Made by a program: the position numbers and the translations under genes
Shown: piece after piece, positions 53,103 through 61,494 of the stretch
How positions within the stretch are numbered: the first letter of the stretch is position 1
Layout of the letters: each line of letters opens with the position of its first letter
Notes under the pieces: model-generated
What the model was told of the DNA's origin: nothing
Databases searched by the model: none
The model's input: only the letters and a program-made list of their open reading frames with translations
NCBI RefSeq assembly: GCF_002188465.1
Contig: NZ_NINW01000026.1
Coordinates: 1-64,000 of the forward strand
Reading direction: 5' to 3'
Source: Pigmentiphaga sp. NML080357
GTDB taxonomy: Bacteria > Pseudomonadota > Gammaproteobacteria > Burkholderiales > Burkholderiaceae_B
Length of the DNA stretch: 64,000 nucleotides

Positions 53103-53243
53103 TCAATCGAGCATGGGCAGGTGTGCTTCGTCGGCCAGCTTCTTCAACGAGGCCTGGCCGTCCTGCATGAACCGCGCAACGTCCTTGCCGACGATCATGT
53201 TCAGCTCCGATCCCATTTGCTGGAATTGTTCCCGCATCCCGGG
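53103..53243 (-). pseudogene. C-terminal remnant of another Bug-type receptor
   Basis: The minus-strand frame ending at 53103 encodes about 46 residues with GMREQFQQMGSELNMIVGKD and FMQDGQASLKKLADEAHLP. This is the pattern of a Bug C-terminus (short helix, MGSE turn, a long amphipathic helix with Lys and Ala, then a terminal LD). The sequence further upstream in the same frame (53351-53244) loses this character, is cysteine- and arginine-rich, and does not look like a receptor. The rest of the gene is gone, so this is probably a deletion remnant rather than an expressed gene. Confidence 0.55.
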
Positions 53244-53397
53244 CTTGGAAAGCCGCCCACGACGTGCGGCGATACCGTCACCGTCATGACCCCTGCAGCC
53301 GCGGCACATGATGTCCGAACGCCACGGATGGCACCCCTGCATGGGGTCCATGCGCTATGCTTGGGCCGTTGCGCATGCGCACATCAAGGAGCCTCTC

Positions 53398-53907
53398 ATG
53401 GCGCTGAAATCAAGACTCTCCGTAACCATTGCGCTGGCCCTGGCCGGCGCCCTCGGCCTGGGGCCGGCGTGGGCCGATCCGCCCCAGGGCAAGGGAAAGG
53501 GCAACGCCCAGGAAGAACGCGGGGGCAAGGGCCGCGGGAACAATGACCATGGCGGAGGCAAGCAGGGCGGAAAGCACGCCGACAAGGGCGGAGGCAGGCA
53601 GGGCGGCCGCGGCGACGCGGCGGGAGGCGACCTGATACGGGCCGGCATCACGATTGCGACGGCGCGCGGCTATGCGGCCGATTACCGGGCCGTCGGATAC
53701 GATCCGCTGCCTCCCGGCATCCGCAAGAACCTCGCGCGGGGCAAGCCGCTGCCTCCGGGCATCGCAAAGAAGATGGTGCCTTCCGGCATGCTCGCGCGGC
53801 TGCCGGTGTACCCTGGATACGAATGGCGGATCGCGGGAACGGATCTCATCCTGGTGTCCCTGGCCACGCTGGTGGTGGCCGATGTGCTCGCAGACGTCTT
53901 CCGTTGA
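53398..53907 (+). CDS. CigR-like (RcnB-superfamily) envelope protein
   Basis: The protein has 169 residues. A signal peptide (1-26, ending AWA) precedes a low-complexity Gly/Lys/His/Asn-rich region (about 27-80). The conserved C-terminal module is DPLPPGIRKNLARGKPLPPG, then KKMVPSGMLARLPVYPGYEW and TDLILVSLATLVVADVL, a final hydrophobic helix. This is the module of Salmonella CigR, an inner-membrane anti-virulence protein, and related RcnB-type proteins. The ATG at 53398 has AAGGAG nine bases upstream. It lies just before lemA, 37 bases away. Its role here is unknown. Confidence 0.82.
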   Translation: MALKSRLSVTIALALAGALGLGPAWADPPQGKGKGNAQEERGGKGRGNNDHGGGKQGGKHADKGGGRQGGRGDAAGGDLIRAGITIATARGYAADYRAVGYDPLPPGIRKNLARGKPLPPGIAKKMVPSGMLARLPVYPGYEWRIAGTDLILVSLATLVVADVLADVFR

Positions 53908-53944
53908 TGCCGCCGTGGTAAGACCCCATCCAAGGAGAACAAAG

Positions 53945-54556
53945 GTGAGAAGCCTGCTAACCGCATTTCTTTCCGTCCTGCTGCTCGGGTTGTCCGGCTG
54001 CGGCTACAACGACTTGCAGCGGGCCGACGAACAGGTCAAGGCGAGCTGGTCCGAGGTGCTGAACCAATATCAGCGGCGCGCGGATCTCATCCCCAACCTG
54101 GTCAACACGGTCAAGGGCTATGCCAGCCACGAACAGGAGACGCTGACCGCGGTCGTCAACGCGCGGGCGCAGGCCACGGGCATCAATGCCACGCCCGAGC
54201 TGGTCAACGATCCGGAGGCCTTCGCCAAGTTCGATGCCGCGCAGCAGCAACTGACCAGCGCGCTGTCGCGGCTCATGGTGGTGGTCGAGCGCTATCCCGA
54301 CCTGAAGGCCAACCAGAATTTCCGCGATCTGCAGGCACAGCTGGAAGGCACGGAGAACCGCATCACCGTGGCCCGCAACCGCTACATCAAGTCCGTGCAG
54401 GACTACAACGTCATCGTCCGTTCCTTCCCGAGCAACCTGACGGCCAAGATGTTCGGCTATCCGGTCAAGGCGAATTTCTCGGTGGCGAACGAAAGCGCCA
54501 TTTCCACCCCGCCGGTGGTCGACTTCGGCGGCGGAAAACCCGCGGGCGCGCGATGA
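53945..54556 (+). CDS. lemA: LemA-family lipoprotein
   Basis: The protein has 203 residues starting at GTG 53945, with AAGGAG seven bases upstream. A lipobox LSGC (Cys19) follows a short hydrophobic stretch. Then comes the LemA core: YNDLQRADEQVKASWSEVLN, YQRRADLIPNLVNTVKGYA, ENRITVARNRYIKSVQDYN and FPSNLTAKMFGY, all hallmark LemA motifs. The protein is helical and anchored in an outer or inner leaflet by lipid. It is coupled to the following TPM gene by an ATGA overlap. LemA and TPM proteins are often neighbours; the molecular role is not established. Confidence 0.93.
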   Translation: MRSLLTAFLSVLLLGLSGCGYNDLQRADEQVKASWSEVLNQYQRRADLIPNLVNTVKGYASHEQETLTAVVNARAQATGINATPELVNDPEAFAKFDAAQQQLTSALSRLMVVVERYPDLKANQNFRDLQAQLEGTENRITVARNRYIKSVQDYNVIVRSFPSNLTAKMFGYPVKANFSVANESAISTPPVVDFGGGKPAGAR

Positions 54557-55461
54557 CGGCATGGCGCCAGTGCCTGCGCCGGGCGGCCGCATGGCTGGCC
54601 GCCGGCGCGGCGGTATTCTGGCTCGGCGCCGCCTCTGCCGGGGCCGCCGCCGATGGCCTGGTTCCCATCCCGCCGTTCGAAGGGCTGGTCACCGACCTGA
54701 CCGCGACGCTGAGCCCCGACCAGAAGGCCGGACTGGAACAGCGGCTGCGGGCCTTCCAGGAGCAGAAGGGCAGCCAGGTCGCGATACTCGTGGTTCCCAC
54801 GACGCAGCCCGAGAGCATCGAACAGTATTCGCTCAGGGTGGCGGAAGCCTGGAAACCCGGACGCAAGAACGTCGACGACGGCGTGCTGTTCCTGGTCGCC
54901 AAGGACGACCGGCGGATGCGCATCGAGGTCGGCTACGGACTGGAAGGCGTGCTGAACGACGCGACCGCCAACCGCATTCTCGACGAGATCGTCACGCCCC
55001 GTTTCCAGGCTGGCGATTACTACGGCGGCATCGAGCAGGGCGCCGACCGCATCATGCGGTTGATCGACGGCGAACCTCTGCCGCCGCCCGCGCGCAGGGC
55101 CCAGGCCGATGGCGATCTCGAAGGCGTCGCGCCGGTGTTGCTGATCGTCGCGCTGGCGGCGGGCGGGCTGCTGCGCCGCATGCTGGGCCGACTGCCGGGC
55201 GCCGCGGCGACCGGCGGCGTCGTCGGCCTGGTGGCCTGGCTCTTGTCGGGCGCGCTGGCCATTGCCGTGGTGGGTGCGCTGCTGGCCTTCTTCTTCACCT
55301 TGGTGGGAGGAGGTTTTGCCGGCCTTCCCGGGGGCTACGGCGGCGGGTATCGCGGCGGCAGGGGCGGAGGCTTCGGCGGTGGCGGAGGCTTCGGGGGAGG
55401 AGGATTCGGAGGCGGAGGCGGGGGCGGCTTCGGCGGCGGCGGCGCTTCGGGACGGTGGTAG
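54553..55461 (+). CDS. TPM-domain (YgcG-like) membrane protein with Gly-rich tail
   Basis: The protein has 302 residues. A signal peptide (1-33) precedes the TPM domain (about 40-180): GLVTDLTATLSPDQKAGLEQ, DDGVLFLVAKDDRRMRIEVG, YGLEGVLNDATANRILDEI. Two membrane helices follow at about 195-215 and 225-255. The C-terminus from about 255 is glycine-dominated (GGGFGGGGGFGGGGFGG), as in other YgcG proteins. The role is probably in membrane or photosystem/respiratory complex upkeep, but is not settled in bacteria. Confidence 0.9.
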   Translation: MTAWRQCLRRAAAWLAAGAAVFWLGAASAGAAADGLVPIPPFEGLVTDLTATLSPDQKAGLEQRLRAFQEQKGSQVAILVVPTTQPESIEQYSLRVAEAWKPGRKNVDDGVLFLVAKDDRRMRIEVGYGLEGVLNDATANRILDEIVTPRFQAGDYYGGIEQGADRIMRLIDGEPLPPPARRAQADGDLEGVAPVLLIVALAAGGLLRRMLGRLPGAAATGGVVGLVAWLLSGALAIAVVGALLAFFFTLVGGGFAGLPGGYGGGYRGGRGGGFGGGGGFGGGGFGGGGGGGFGGGGASGRW

Positions 55462-55463
55462 AC

Positions 55464-55958
55464 ATGGCGATCAAGCGATTCTTCAGACACCTTCTCACCA
55501 CCCGTCGCGCGGCGCGGAAGGCCTTCCCCGCTTCCACGCTGGACGCCATCGAACGCGCCATTCGGGAGGTCGAGGCCCGACACCATGGCGAGATCCGCTT
55601 CGTCGTCGAAAGCGCGATGGACATGGGGCCGCTATGGCAGCAGCAATCCCCGCGGGAAAGGGCGCTGGAGATCTTCGCCCTGCAGCGCGTATGGGACACG
55701 CCGGACAACAACGGCATCCTGTTGTACGTGCTGATGGCCGACCATGCGGTGGAACTCGTGTGCGACCGCGGCATCCACGCCCGCGCGGGCAGCGAGGCCT
55801 GGGAAGCCATCTGTCACGGCATCGAAAGGGCTTTCGGCCAAGGTCGCTACGAGCAGGGCGTGGTCGAGGGCATCGCGGCGCTGGGCGCCACGCTGGCCCG
55901 CCATTACCCCGGCGCGGCGCGCGCCAACGAATTGCCCGACCGTCCGCAAATCATGTAG
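55464..55958 (+). CDS. Second TPM-domain protein, cytoplasmic type
   Basis: The protein has 164 residues and no signal peptide. The TPM fold shows FPASTLDAIERAIREVEARH, GEIRFVVESAMDMGPLW, DNNGILLYVLMADHAVELVC and HARAGSEAWEAICHGIERAF. It lacks the transmembrane and Gly-rich parts of the preceding protein. It starts two bases after that gene and closes the lemA-TPM-TPM operon. Confidence 0.88.
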   Translation: MAIKRFFRHLLTTRRAARKAFPASTLDAIERAIREVEARHHGEIRFVVESAMDMGPLWQQQSPRERALEIFALQRVWDTPDNNGILLYVLMADHAVELVCDRGIHARAGSEAWEAICHGIERAFGQGRYEQGVVEGIAALGATLARHYPGAARANELPDRPQIM

Positions 55959-55968
55959 TGCCGAGGCG

Positions 55969-55993
55969 GTCAGGGGCTCGGTGTGCCCCTGAC
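55969..55993 (+). terminator. Hairpin after the lemA-TPM operon, possible terminator
   Basis: GTCAGGGGC (55969-55977) pairs with GCCCCTGAC (55985-55993) over a seven-base loop, 11 bases after the last stop. There is no T-run, so intrinsic termination is uncertain. It lies immediately upstream of the phoX promoter. Confidence 0.4.
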
Positions 55994-56001
55994 TCGCCCG
56001 G

Positions 56002-56035
56002 CATTCACAAAAGTGTCACCGCTCCCTCCTAGCAT
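56002..56035 (+). promoter_or_regulatory. Pho box and -10 element of phoX
   Basis: CATTCACAAAAGTGTCAC (56002-56019) matches 14 of 18 bases of the PhoB consensus, with all four spacer positions A and TGTCAC in the second half. Exactly ten bases later is TAGCAT (56030-56035), a four-of-six -10. The spacing is canonical for PhoB-activated promoters. The leader to ATG 56138 is about 95 bases. Confidence 0.65.
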
Positions 56036-56137
56036 GTCGCGAGACGCGAATCGGGAGGGCGCCCCCCCAGGTTCCCAGGACCGGGATGCCGCCGATCGGT
56101 TCGGCGTCGCAACGCTCCCTCCTTGGATACCAAAACA

Positions 56138-58111
56138 ATGTCCGATCCAGTACAAAATCGTTCGCGCCGCCAGGCGCTCAAGTTCCTGGCCGGCGTGCCG
56201 GTCATGCTTCCGCTCGGCACGGTGGCCAGCACCTCCTTGCTTGCCGCCTGTGGCGGCGACGACGACGATCCGGTCGCGCCGCCTCCCACCCAGGAACCTG
56301 CGAAGTTCGTGTCGGCCTCGTTCACGGCCACGCCCGCGCCTTCGCTGGCCAACGCCGCGGCCATGGCCACGACGACGGTGAACTCCACGCTCAACGTGAC
56401 CCTCAGCGATGGCAGCACGCACGCCTACAAGCTTGCATACCAGCCGTTCTTCATCACGGGCGACATGTTGCCGGATGGCAAGGGTGGCCGGATCCTCGCC
56501 GGCGGCTACGTGGACATCAACAACCAGCCCATCATCGACAGGTCCAAGCCCGGCCAGGAGCGCCAGTTCTTTTCGGACAGCCCGGACGGCACCTCGCTGC
56601 TGACGCTGGAGAACGCCAACGTGAGCGGCGTCAAGGGCAAGGCGGTATTCGTGGTCGTGCAGTTCGAGTACAACAGCCGCGACCAGGCCGGCGCGAGCAC
56701 GTATGGCCAATTGCCGTCGCCGATCGCGGTCCTCACGCTGGACCAGGACCCGGCTACCGGCAAGCTGACGCTGGTCAAGTACCACAACGTCGACATGTCC
56801 AAGGTGCATGGCCTCTGGATCACTTGCGGCGCGAGCCTCTCGCCGTGGAACACGCACCTGTCGAGCGAGGAGTACGAGCCCGATGCTTTCTCGATCGCGG
56901 GCAACGCGCAGTTCAAGGCGTTCAGCAAGAATACCTATGGCAGCGAGACCGCTGCCAACCCATACAACTACGGCCATCTTCCGGAAATCACCGTCAACCC
57001 CGACGGCACCGGGACGGCCAAGAAGCACTTCTGCCTGGGCCGCATCTCGCACGAGCTGATCCAGGTCATGCCGGACAACCGCACGGTGCTGATGGGCGAC
57101 GATTACACCAACGGCGGCCTGTTCATGTTCGTGGCCGACCGCGAAAAGGACCTGTCGGCCGGCACCCTCTACGTGGCCAAGTACACGGAGAAGCTGACCG
57201 ATACCTCGACCGCCAAGATCTCGTGGATCAAGCTCGGCCATGCGACGAGCAAGGAAATCGAGGACCTGGTCAACGTCCAGAAGATCCAGCCGACCGACAT
57301 CATGGAATCGTTGACGGCCGATCCCGGCGACGACAGCTACACCCTGGCCCATCTCGACGGCAAGCCGGCCTGGCTCAAGCTCAAGCCCGGCATGGAGAAG
57401 GCCGCGGCCTTCCTGGAAACCCACCGCTACGCCAACCTGAAAGGCGGCAGCATGGCCTTCACCAAGATGGAAGGCACTACCGTCAACATCAAGGACAAGG
57501 TCGCCTACTCGGCGCTGGCCAACATCCAGGATTCGATGGTCGAAGGCTCGGCGTCCTGGCTCGCTTCGCGCAACGTCGCGTTTCCCAAGACGATCAAGGC
57601 CGGCGGCATCCTCCAGCACGCGCTGGGCGGCGGCCAGCGCGACAGCGAGGGCGGCGCGATCAACAGCGAATGGGTGCCGACCCAGTCGCACCTGATGCTC
57701 AAGGGCGAGGACATCGCGGCCGACGCGCTCGGCAACACGGCCAATCCCGAGAACATCGCCAGTCCCGATAACCTCAAGTTCTCGGAAACGCTGCGCACCT
57801 TGTTCATCGGCGAGGACAGCGGCAACCACGTCAACAACTTCCTGTGGGCCTACAACGTCGACAAGAAGACGCTGGTGCGCATCTTGTCGTGTCCGGCGGG
57901 CGCGGAATCGACCGGCCTGCACGCGGTGGACGAAGCGCACGGGTGGACCTACATCATGAGCAACTTCCAGCACCCGGGGGACTGGAGTTCGCTGCACGCC
58001 AAGGTCCAGGGCACGCTCGATCCGCTGATCCGCGCGAACTACAAGGACCGGTTCGGCGCCGCGGTGGGCTACCTGACGGCCGATCCGACCAGCGTCAAGC
58101 TGCAGGGCTGA
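56138..58111 (+). CDS. phoX: PhoX-family alkaline phosphatase, Tat-exported lipoprotein
   Basis: The protein has 657 residues. A twin-arginine signal SRRQALKFLAG starts near residue 9 and ends at a lipobox LLAAC, followed by GGDDDD. The mature part matches the DUF839/PhoX phosphatases: MSKVHGLWITCGASLSPWNT, EITVNPDGTGTAKKHFCLGR, HELIQVMPDNRTVLMGDDYT, GGLFMFVADREKDLSAGTLY and FIGEDSGNHVNNFLWAYNVD, with the E-D-S-G-N block that binds metal. It is a periplasmic or surface, Ca-Fe dependent phosphatase that frees phosphate from esters. The ATG at 56138 is used; a TTG five codons earlier is not needed. Control by PhoB is inferred from the upstream box. Confidence 0.92.
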   Translation: MSDPVQNRSRRQALKFLAGVPVMLPLGTVASTSLLAACGGDDDDPVAPPPTQEPAKFVSASFTATPAPSLANAAAMATTTVNSTLNVTLSDGSTHAYKLAYQPFFITGDMLPDGKGGRILAGGYVDINNQPIIDRSKPGQERQFFSDSPDGTSLLTLENANVSGVKGKAVFVVVQFEYNSRDQAGASTYGQLPSPIAVLTLDQDPATGKLTLVKYHNVDMSKVHGLWITCGASLSPWNTHLSSEEYEPDAFSIAGNAQFKAFSKNTYGSETAANPYNYGHLPEITVNPDGTGTAKKHFCLGRISHELIQVMPDNRTVLMGDDYTNGGLFMFVADREKDLSAGTLYVAKYTEKLTDTSTAKISWIKLGHATSKEIEDLVNVQKIQPTDIMESLTADPGDDSYTLAHLDGKPAWLKLKPGMEKAAAFLETHRYANLKGGSMAFTKMEGTTVNIKDKVAYSALANIQDSMVEGSASWLASRNVAFPKTIKAGGILQHALGGGQRDSEGGAINSEWVPTQSHLMLKGEDIAADALGNTANPENIASPDNLKFSETLRTLFIGEDSGNHVNNFLWAYNVDKKTLVRILSCPAGAESTGLHAVDEAHGWTYIMSNFQHPGDWSSLHAKVQGTLDPLIRANYKDRFGAAVGYLTADPTSVKLQG

Positions 58112-58164
58112 CGGCCCTTGCGCCGGGCGGCGGATACCGCCCGGCCTGTCCTGTCGCTTTCCCG

Positions 58165-58626
58165 CTAGGCCTGCGCTTCGGCTTCCGGCTGTCTGACCAG
58201 CAGCACGGGCACCGGCGCTTCGCGCAGGATCTTCTCGGCGCTGCTGCCCAGCACCATGCGCGACAGGCCGCGCCGGCCGTGCGTACCGATCACGATCAGG
58301 TCCGCGGGCCACTTGCGCGCTTCGTCTATCGCCAGCTCGTGCACCGGACCGGTGAAGTTGTCGTGCAGGACCGTGTCTACCGCTACCCCGGCCGCATCGA
58401 CCTTGGACCGGGCTTGCTGGAGCAGCTCGGCACCGTTCGAACGCAGAACGTTCATCCAGTCGGAATAGGCCGCGTAGGCGCCCATCGACCCGGCGAGCGA
58501 GAGCTCGTCGATCACGTGGAGCAGGCGCAATCGCCCTTTGGTCAGGCGAGCGAGCCGCACCGCTTCGTCCAATCCGCGATTGGAGGTAGGACTGCCGTCG
58601 ACGGGAACGAGTATGCGCTGGTACAT
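58165..58626 (-). CDS. Universal stress protein (single UspA domain)
   Basis: The protein has 153 residues with the ATP-binding signature G-x2-G-x9-GS: GTHGRRGLSRMVLGSSAEKI, and the strand-1 start ILVPVDGSPTSNRGLDEAV. This is the complete nucleotide-binding Usp fold. It is cytoplasmic and usually induced by stress or low oxygen. It is 30 bases after the carboxypeptidase-like secreted gene on the same strand. No regulatory site could be named directly upstream. Confidence 0.93.
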   Translation of the reverse strand: MYQRILVPVDGSPTSNRGLDEAVRLARLTKGRLRLLHVIDELSLAGSMGAYAAYSDWMNVLRSNGAELLQQARSKVDAAGVAVDTVLHDNFTGPVHELAIDEARKWPADLIVIGTHGRRGLSRMVLGSSAEKILREAPVPVLLVRQPEAEAQA

Positions 58627-58656
58627 GCGAATGCTCCTCGGGTGGTCCGACTGCGG

Positions 58657-59067
58657 TCAGAAGTAGAACGACACATCGGCCTGGCCCGACGACGGCACCT
58701 GCACCTGGCGGGTCTGTCTGGCCTGGCCGTACTCGGCGTCGACACGGTAGCGCCCCGGCGGCAGCCGGGCCAGTAAGTACGGCCCCTGGGTGTCCAGCGC
58801 AAGGACCTGCTTGCCCTGGGCGTCGCTGATCGCGACCTTGACGTCGGCCACGTACTCGCCGCTCTTGGCGGCAGCAAGCACGCGCAGGCTATAGTCCTTG
58901 GCCATGCCGCGCATGGCGGCCGACTCGTCCTGGCCGACGCCGCCCGTGGCGTAGGCGATGCCGTTCTGTTCGCCCTGGTCGATCGCCAGGACCGCAAGCG
59001 GCCATGCCAGCGCGACGGCGAGCGTGGCAAAGGTCGTCCTCCGCATGAATGGCTTCATCGTCTTCAT
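58657..59067 (-). CDS. Small exported protein with a carboxypeptidase-regulatory-like beta-sandwich
   Basis: The protein has 136 residues with a signal peptide (about 1-28, ending AVLA). A single beta-sandwich-like stretch follows (DVKVAISDAQGKQVLALDTQ, GPYLLARLPPGRYRVDAEYG), as in carboxypeptidase regulatory or CarboxypepD_reg domains. It starts with MKTMKPF; AAGGAG lies seven bases upstream. It sits between two universal stress protein genes on the same strand, so it may be co-transcribed. No function is recognised. Confidence 0.78.
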   Translation of the reverse strand: MKTMKPFMRRTTFATLAVALAWPLAVLAIDQGEQNGIAYATGGVGQDESAAMRGMAKDYSLRVLAAAKSGEYVADVKVAISDAQGKQVLALDTQGPYLLARLPPGRYRVDAEYGQARQTRQVQVPSSGQADVSFYF

Positions 59068-59138
59068 CGCAATGCTCCTTGCTCGAAACCGCACTTCGCG
59101 TACGGCGGACCGGTGGCCCGGCGACGATCGGGCCGGGC

Positions 59139-59978
59139 TCAATGGGAAAACAGGACAGGCACGGTCATGCTCTCCAGCATGGTCCGGGTGGTGCCGCCCA
59201 ATACCGCCTGCTGGAGGCGGCTGTGGCCGTAGGCGCCCATTACGATCAGATCGCAGGCGTTGTCGGCCGCGGTATTCAGGATGCAATTGCCGATCCCGAC
59301 GCCGGCGCTGTCGCGCGTGGTTTCCTGTGGAATCGGATACTGGCGGCCCGCGCAGTAGGCCAGCAGGTCGGCATGCCTGGCTCGCGCCGCGTCGCCGGGC
59401 TCTGCCGGGGGATCCACCCGCAGCACGAACAGTTCGGACGCTTCCTGCAGCATGGGCCCCGCATCGGCCAGCGCGCGGGCCGCTTCGCGACGCTCGTCCC
59501 AGCAGAACAGCACTCGCCGGCCGATGGAGCCGATCTCGCCCACCGACGGCAGCATCAGCACCGGGCGGCCGGCACCGAGCAGAACCGAGGCCGCCTGCGC
59601 AGGCAATTGCGCCGGCCCGGGCTCGCTGTCGTCGGGCTGGCCCATGACGAGGACGTCGCAATAGCGGGCATGCTCGCACAGGATGTCCTCGGGCCTGCCG
59701 TCCCCGGTACGCCACTGCGCCGCCACGCCGGTCTCGCCGGCGATCTCTCGCAGCAACGCTTCGCTTTGCGTACGCTCCTCGGCCTGCCGCCGTCGCAGCA
59801 TCTGGTTGATGTCGTCGGTGACGAAGAAACCTTCGTAGAGATAGGGCGGCGGCCGCCGGAAGCTGGCATGAACGCCGACCAGTTCGGCGTCGTGCTCGGC
59901 CGCCAGCTGCGCCGCGGCGCGCACGCGCCGCTTGCAGCCTCGATCCTGATCCAGGTGAACCGCGATGCGTCCCAGCAT
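59139..59978 (-). CDS. Tandem universal stress protein (two Usp domains)
   Basis: The protein has 279 residues. Domain 1 (1-145) begins IAVHLDQDRGCKRRVRAAAQ and has a degenerate nucleotide motif (LVMGQPDDSEPGP). Domain 2 (about 150-279) keeps VMGAYGHSRLQQAVLGGTTR, the ATP-type loop. The ATG has AGGAGG seven bases upstream. An FNR/ANR-like box lies 58-71 bases upstream of the start. Tandem Usps of this kind are often induced under oxygen limitation. Confidence 0.92.
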   Translation of the reverse strand: MLGRIAVHLDQDRGCKRRVRAAAQLAAEHDAELVGVHASFRRPPPYLYEGFFVTDDINQMLRRRQAEERTQSEALLREIAGETGVAAQWRTGDGRPEDILCEHARYCDVLVMGQPDDSEPGPAQLPAQAASVLLGAGRPVLMLPSVGEIGSIGRRVLFCWDERREAARALADAGPMLQEASELFVLRVDPPAEPGDAARARHADLLAYCAGRQYPIPQETTRDSAGVGIGNCILNTAADNACDLIVMGAYGHSRLQQAVLGGTTRTMLESMTVPVLFSH

Positions 59979-60007
59979 ATGCGCCTCCTGTCGTGTTGGA
60001 TGCTCAA

Positions 60008-60049
60008 ATCCTAGCCGCGCCGCAATGCGCGGGCGTTGATCTGGCTCAA
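60008..60049 (-). promoter_or_regulatory. FNR/ANR-type promoter of the tandem Usp gene
   Basis: TTGAT, CTGG, CTCAA (60036-60049) matches nine of ten arm bases of the FNR box TTGAT-N4-ATCAA; because it is palindromic it reads on both strands. On the minus strand, TAGGAT (60013-60008) is a four-of-six -10. The centre of the box is 32 bases from the centre of the -10, which is the class II activator geometry (-41.5). Transcription would start near 60001. Confidence 0.62.
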
Positions 60050-60188
60050 GTCCGCGGCGCGGACGTTCGACATGCCCGCGGGCGCGGGCGAAGGTGGGCG
60101 GCTACAGGTAGTCTGGAATGAAAAGACGAAAAAGAAAAGGGAACGCGGGCGGGAGATCGTAACCAGTTCCTAGTGCCTGTGTGCGCCC

Positions 60189-61448
60189 CTAGACCGCCGA
60201 TGCGCGCCTGGTCAACAGGAAGGCATTGGCCGCTGCCAGCACGAGCAGGATCGCGACCAGTCCGATGAAACCGGTCCAGCCGGCATCCGCCAGCGCGTAG
60301 CCCCCGCCGGCGCCGATCAGGCTCGAACCGCAGTAGTAGCCGAAGAGGTAGAGCGAGGAGGCCTGGGCGCGGCCATGCCGGGCGGCGCGCGCGACCCAGG
60401 AACTGCAGATGGAATGTGCGCCGAAGAAACCGAAGGTCAGCACCGCCATGCCCGCCACGAGCAGCCACAGGTTTTCGGAAAGCGTGAGCAGCGAGCCGGC
60501 CAGTTGCAGCAGCACGCCCGCGGTCATGACCCGCCCGTGCCCATGGCGGGCCGCCAGGTCGCCCATCCAGGCGGAACTGAAGATGCCGGCGAGATACACC
60601 ACGGAAACCATTCCCACCACGGCGTGGCCCAGCGAGAAGGGCGGCGCCAGCAAGCGAAAGCCGACGTAGTTGTAGACGGCGACGAATCCACCCATCAGCA
60701 GGAATCCCTGGGCGAACAGGCGCAGCATGACCGCATTGCCCAGATGCGAACGGAAGCCGGCCAGCACGCTGCGCAAGTCCAGGCTGCGCGGGTGGAAATT
60801 GCGGGACGGGGGAAGCGTCTTCCAGAACAGCGCGGCGCCGGCGAAACCGATCAGGCCGATGACCAGCGCCGCGACACGCCAGCCGTGCCCGTCGGCGATA
60901 ACCCCGGCCAGCAGGCGGCCGGACATGCCTCCTATGGCGGATCCGCCGATATAGAGTCCCATGGCGAGTCCCGCCGCGCGCGGCTCGATTTCCTCGCCGA
61001 CGTAGGCCATGGCGACCGCGGGCAGGCCGCTCAGGGTGATGCCCATGAGCGCGCGCATGAAAAGCAGGGCCGGCCACTCCGGAAACAGGGCCATGGCCGT
61101 GGTCAGCGCGGCCGAACTGAGCAGCGAGGCGATCATGAGCGTGCGGCGCCCCAGTCGCTCGGACATCGCGCTGGCCAGCAGCATGGACGCGGCCAGGAGC
61201 GCGGTGGTCAGCGACAGCGCCAGGCTGCTGGCGGCCGGAGAAAGGCCGAAGTCATGGGAAAACAGCGGCAGCAGCGGCTGCACGAAGTAGAGCAAAGAGA
61301 AGGTCGAGAACCCGGATGCGAACAGCGCGACGACGGCGCGCCAGAACGCGGAGGTGCCGCGTTCGATGTGAAGCGGGGCGGCAGGCGGCTGCGCGGAGAG
61401 GCTATCCCCGCTGGCCAGCGGTTCTCGAACGGAGGGGAGGGAAGACAT
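60189..61448 (-). CDS. MFS transporter, YnfM/AraJ-like
   Basis: The protein has 419 residues with 12 helices. Marks are LLYFVQPLLPLFSHDFGLSP, SAMSERLGRRTLMIAS (loop 2-3 signature), GITLSGLPAVAMAYVGEEIE, LYIGGSAIGGMSGRLLAGVI, and GFFGAHSICSSWVARAARHG. This is the pattern of YnfM-type efflux proteins. The start ATG 61448 is used because the in-frame ATG at 61523 lies within the divergent LysR promoter. Expression is probably controlled by the divergent LysR regulator. Confidence 0.88.
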   Translation of the reverse strand: MSSLPSVREPLASGDSLSAQPPAAPLHIERGTSAFWRAVVALFASGFSTFSLLYFVQPLLPLFSHDFGLSPAASSLALSLTTALLAASMLLASAMSERLGRRTLMIASLLSSAALTTAMALFPEWPALLFMRALMGITLSGLPAVAMAYVGEEIEPRAAGLAMGLYIGGSAIGGMSGRLLAGVIADGHGWRVAALVIGLIGFAGAALFWKTLPPSRNFHPRSLDLRSVLAGFRSHLGNAVMLRLFAQGFLLMGGFVAVYNYVGFRLLAPPFSLGHAVVGMVSVVYLAGIFSSAWMGDLAARHGHGRVMTAGVLLQLAGSLLTLSENLWLLVAGMAVLTFGFFGAHSICSSWVARAARHGRAQASSLYLFGYYCGSSLIGAGGGYALADAGWTGFIGLVAILLVLAAANAFLLTRRASAV

Positions 61449-61494
61449 GATGTGGCGGAGGGACGATCTACGGGTTAACTCTAGGCTTTTTGTC

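Noticed and set aside
55335-55460. Short-period repeat of GGCGGAGGC-like units
   Set aside because: It is the coding sequence of the natural Gly-rich tail of a YgcG-type protein, not a mobile or CRISPR repeat.
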